Assembly (NCBI GenBank): GCA_039033415.1
Contig: JBCCCR010000010.1
Location: forward strand, 1 to 64,000
Direction: 5' to 3'
Length of the DNA: 64,000 nucleotides
Source of the DNA: Pseudomonadota bacterium
GTDB taxonomy: Bacteria; Pseudomonadota; Gammaproteobacteria; Xanthomonadales; SZUA-38
Under the pieces are notes generated by a model. The model was not told the DNA's origin. It saw nothing but the letters and a program-made list of their open reading frames with translations, and ran no database searches. The first letter of the stretch is position 1, and every line of letters begins with the position of its first letter. This document shows positions 63,338-64,000 of this stretch, one piece after another. The translations under genes were made by a program, and so were the position numbers.

Positions 63338-63513
63338 ATGCAGAGTCGTGTTCGAGGGAAACCATCGCCAGAGAAAGCTGACTGGGTTCTGAAATCTCAG
63401 GTTTGGTTCGCAGCTTTGGCGTAGCCGCCTCTGGTGCTAAGAGCAGCATCAGCATTGGGAGGCCCGTCGACAAAATTGTTTTGTGCACTGCACTGAGAGC
63501 TATTGACCAAGCT

Positions 63514-64000
63514 TCAGTACGGCAGGTTCTCCTCGGAAAACAGCGCCCGAATCACGCTTTCAGAGCGTCGCTTTGGCTGCGTGTAGGGTTGGGATTCCAG
63601 CGACAGCCGGACGCGGACGTACGTCAGCCCCTCCCACATAGAAATCAGATAATCCGCCAGGTCGCTGGCTCGGCTCTTATGCTGAATAAACCCGGACTGT
63701 TTGCCGTGCTCGATCAGTCGAGTCATCTCCTCGTGAGATCGACCGTACGCGTTCTGGTAGAAGAGTTTGGCGATATCCGGATGCTGCCGCGCTTCCTCGT
63801 GCATCGTTTGATCGAGCTGCGCGCAAAAGTCTGAGTTCAGCAGCCGCAGCAGCTGTGCCCCGTAATCGCGGAGGGCGAGCCAGAACGCTTCGGGGGTGGC
63901 GGGCAGCGGCTGGTTGTCGATGGAAAAAGCATCACCCTCAGTCTTGACGAGCGCCTTGAGCACGCCCGCCATATCGCCGAAGTAACGATAGAGCGTGGTT
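63514..64000 (-). CDS. TetR/AcrR-family regulator, partial (N terminus beyond the window)
   Basis: The frame runs off the window edge. Its first visible residues, TTLYRYFGDMAGVLKALV, are the end of a TetR helix-turn-helix (YRYFGD is diagnostic). The remaining about 145 residues form the helical ligand-binding domain (FWLALRDYGAQLLRLLNSDFCAQLDQTMHEEARQHPDIAKLFYQNAYGR, ADYLISMWEGLTYVRVRLSLE). The stop is at 63514. The genes it controls may lie outside the window. Confidence 0.88.
   Translation of the reverse strand, partial: TTLYRYFGDMAGVLKALVKTEGDAFSIDNQPLPATPEAFWLALRDYGAQLLRLLNSDFCAQLDQTMHEEARQHPDIAKLFYQNAYGRSHEEMTRLIEHGKQSGFIQHKSRASDLADYLISMWEGLTYVRVRLSLESQPYTQPKRRSESVIRALFSEENLPY

Overview
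The window is chromosomal DNA from a high-GC Gammaproteobacterium. No insertion sequence, phage block, CRISPR array, rRNA or tRNA was found. It shows an Amt-GlnK nitrogen-sensing pair, AcnB, E. coli-type FolE, an Omp85-type outer-membrane protein, many exported proteins and several two-component and ECF regulators. A Mg-chelatase H subunit (BchH) next to an AerR/PpaA-type regulator, with classical PpsR/CrtJ boxes between them, indicates (bacterio)chlorophyll synthesis, so the organism is probably a (photo)heterotroph. Long repeat-rich secretory proteins sharing a short C-terminal motif remind me of Wenzhouxiangella/Xanthomonadales-like lineages; that placement is inference only.

Layout. 1-0.4 kb: end of an ammonium transporter gene and glnK. 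0.46-1.66 kb: no convincing gene. 1.7-9 kb (minus strand): a small membrane protein, a 1952-residue multidomain secreted protein and a secreted protein of unknown role. 9.8-15.6 kb: bchH (minus) diverging from an aerR/ppaA-like gene and an MddA-like methyltransferase gene (plus). The shared control region carries two TGT-N12-ACA boxes exactly 8 bp apart that overlap back-to-back sigma70-like promoters. 15.6-24.7 kb: a second giant secreted protein (minus) diverging from an overlapping ECF sigma factor/Ser-Thr kinase-TPR pair, then a small membrane protein and another ECF sigma factor. 24.9-33 kb: spondin/CHRD protein, VOC protein, DUF1203 protein, small membrane protein, ExeM/NucH-type extracellular nuclease, a small tagged secreted protein, a YkgJ-type cysteine-cluster protein and a membrane protein. 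33.1-37.2 kb: hybrid histidine kinase and a periplasmic-TPR GGDEF protein. 37.2-48 kb: metabolic and envelope genes (DSD1-type PLP enzyme, ArsC-like protein, homocysteine methyltransferase family, Spy-like protein, two fatty-acid-hydroxylase-type membrane enzymes, Omp85 protein, exported SDR, GH16 hydrolase, FkbM methyltransferase, TetR regulator). 48.2-53.3 kb: a third giant secreted protein. 53.7-64 kb: acnB, a metallo-hydrolase remnant, a periplasmic-TPR histidine kinase with receiver, folE, two divergent serine hydrolases and a partial TetR regulator.

Two themes stand out. (1) Five exported proteins in unrelated architectures end in, or near the end carry, the same motif [IL]-F-x-x-[GS]-F-E. 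It behaves like a C-terminal sorting or secretion tag, and no sortase-like partner is recognisable in the window. (2) The bchH/aerR divergent promoter has a textbook PpsR/CrtJ layout, yet no other photosynthesis gene is present in 64 kb. A TetR gene diverging from a fatty-acid-hydroxylase-type gene also has two copies of a 22-bp palindrome between them, giving a testable operator.
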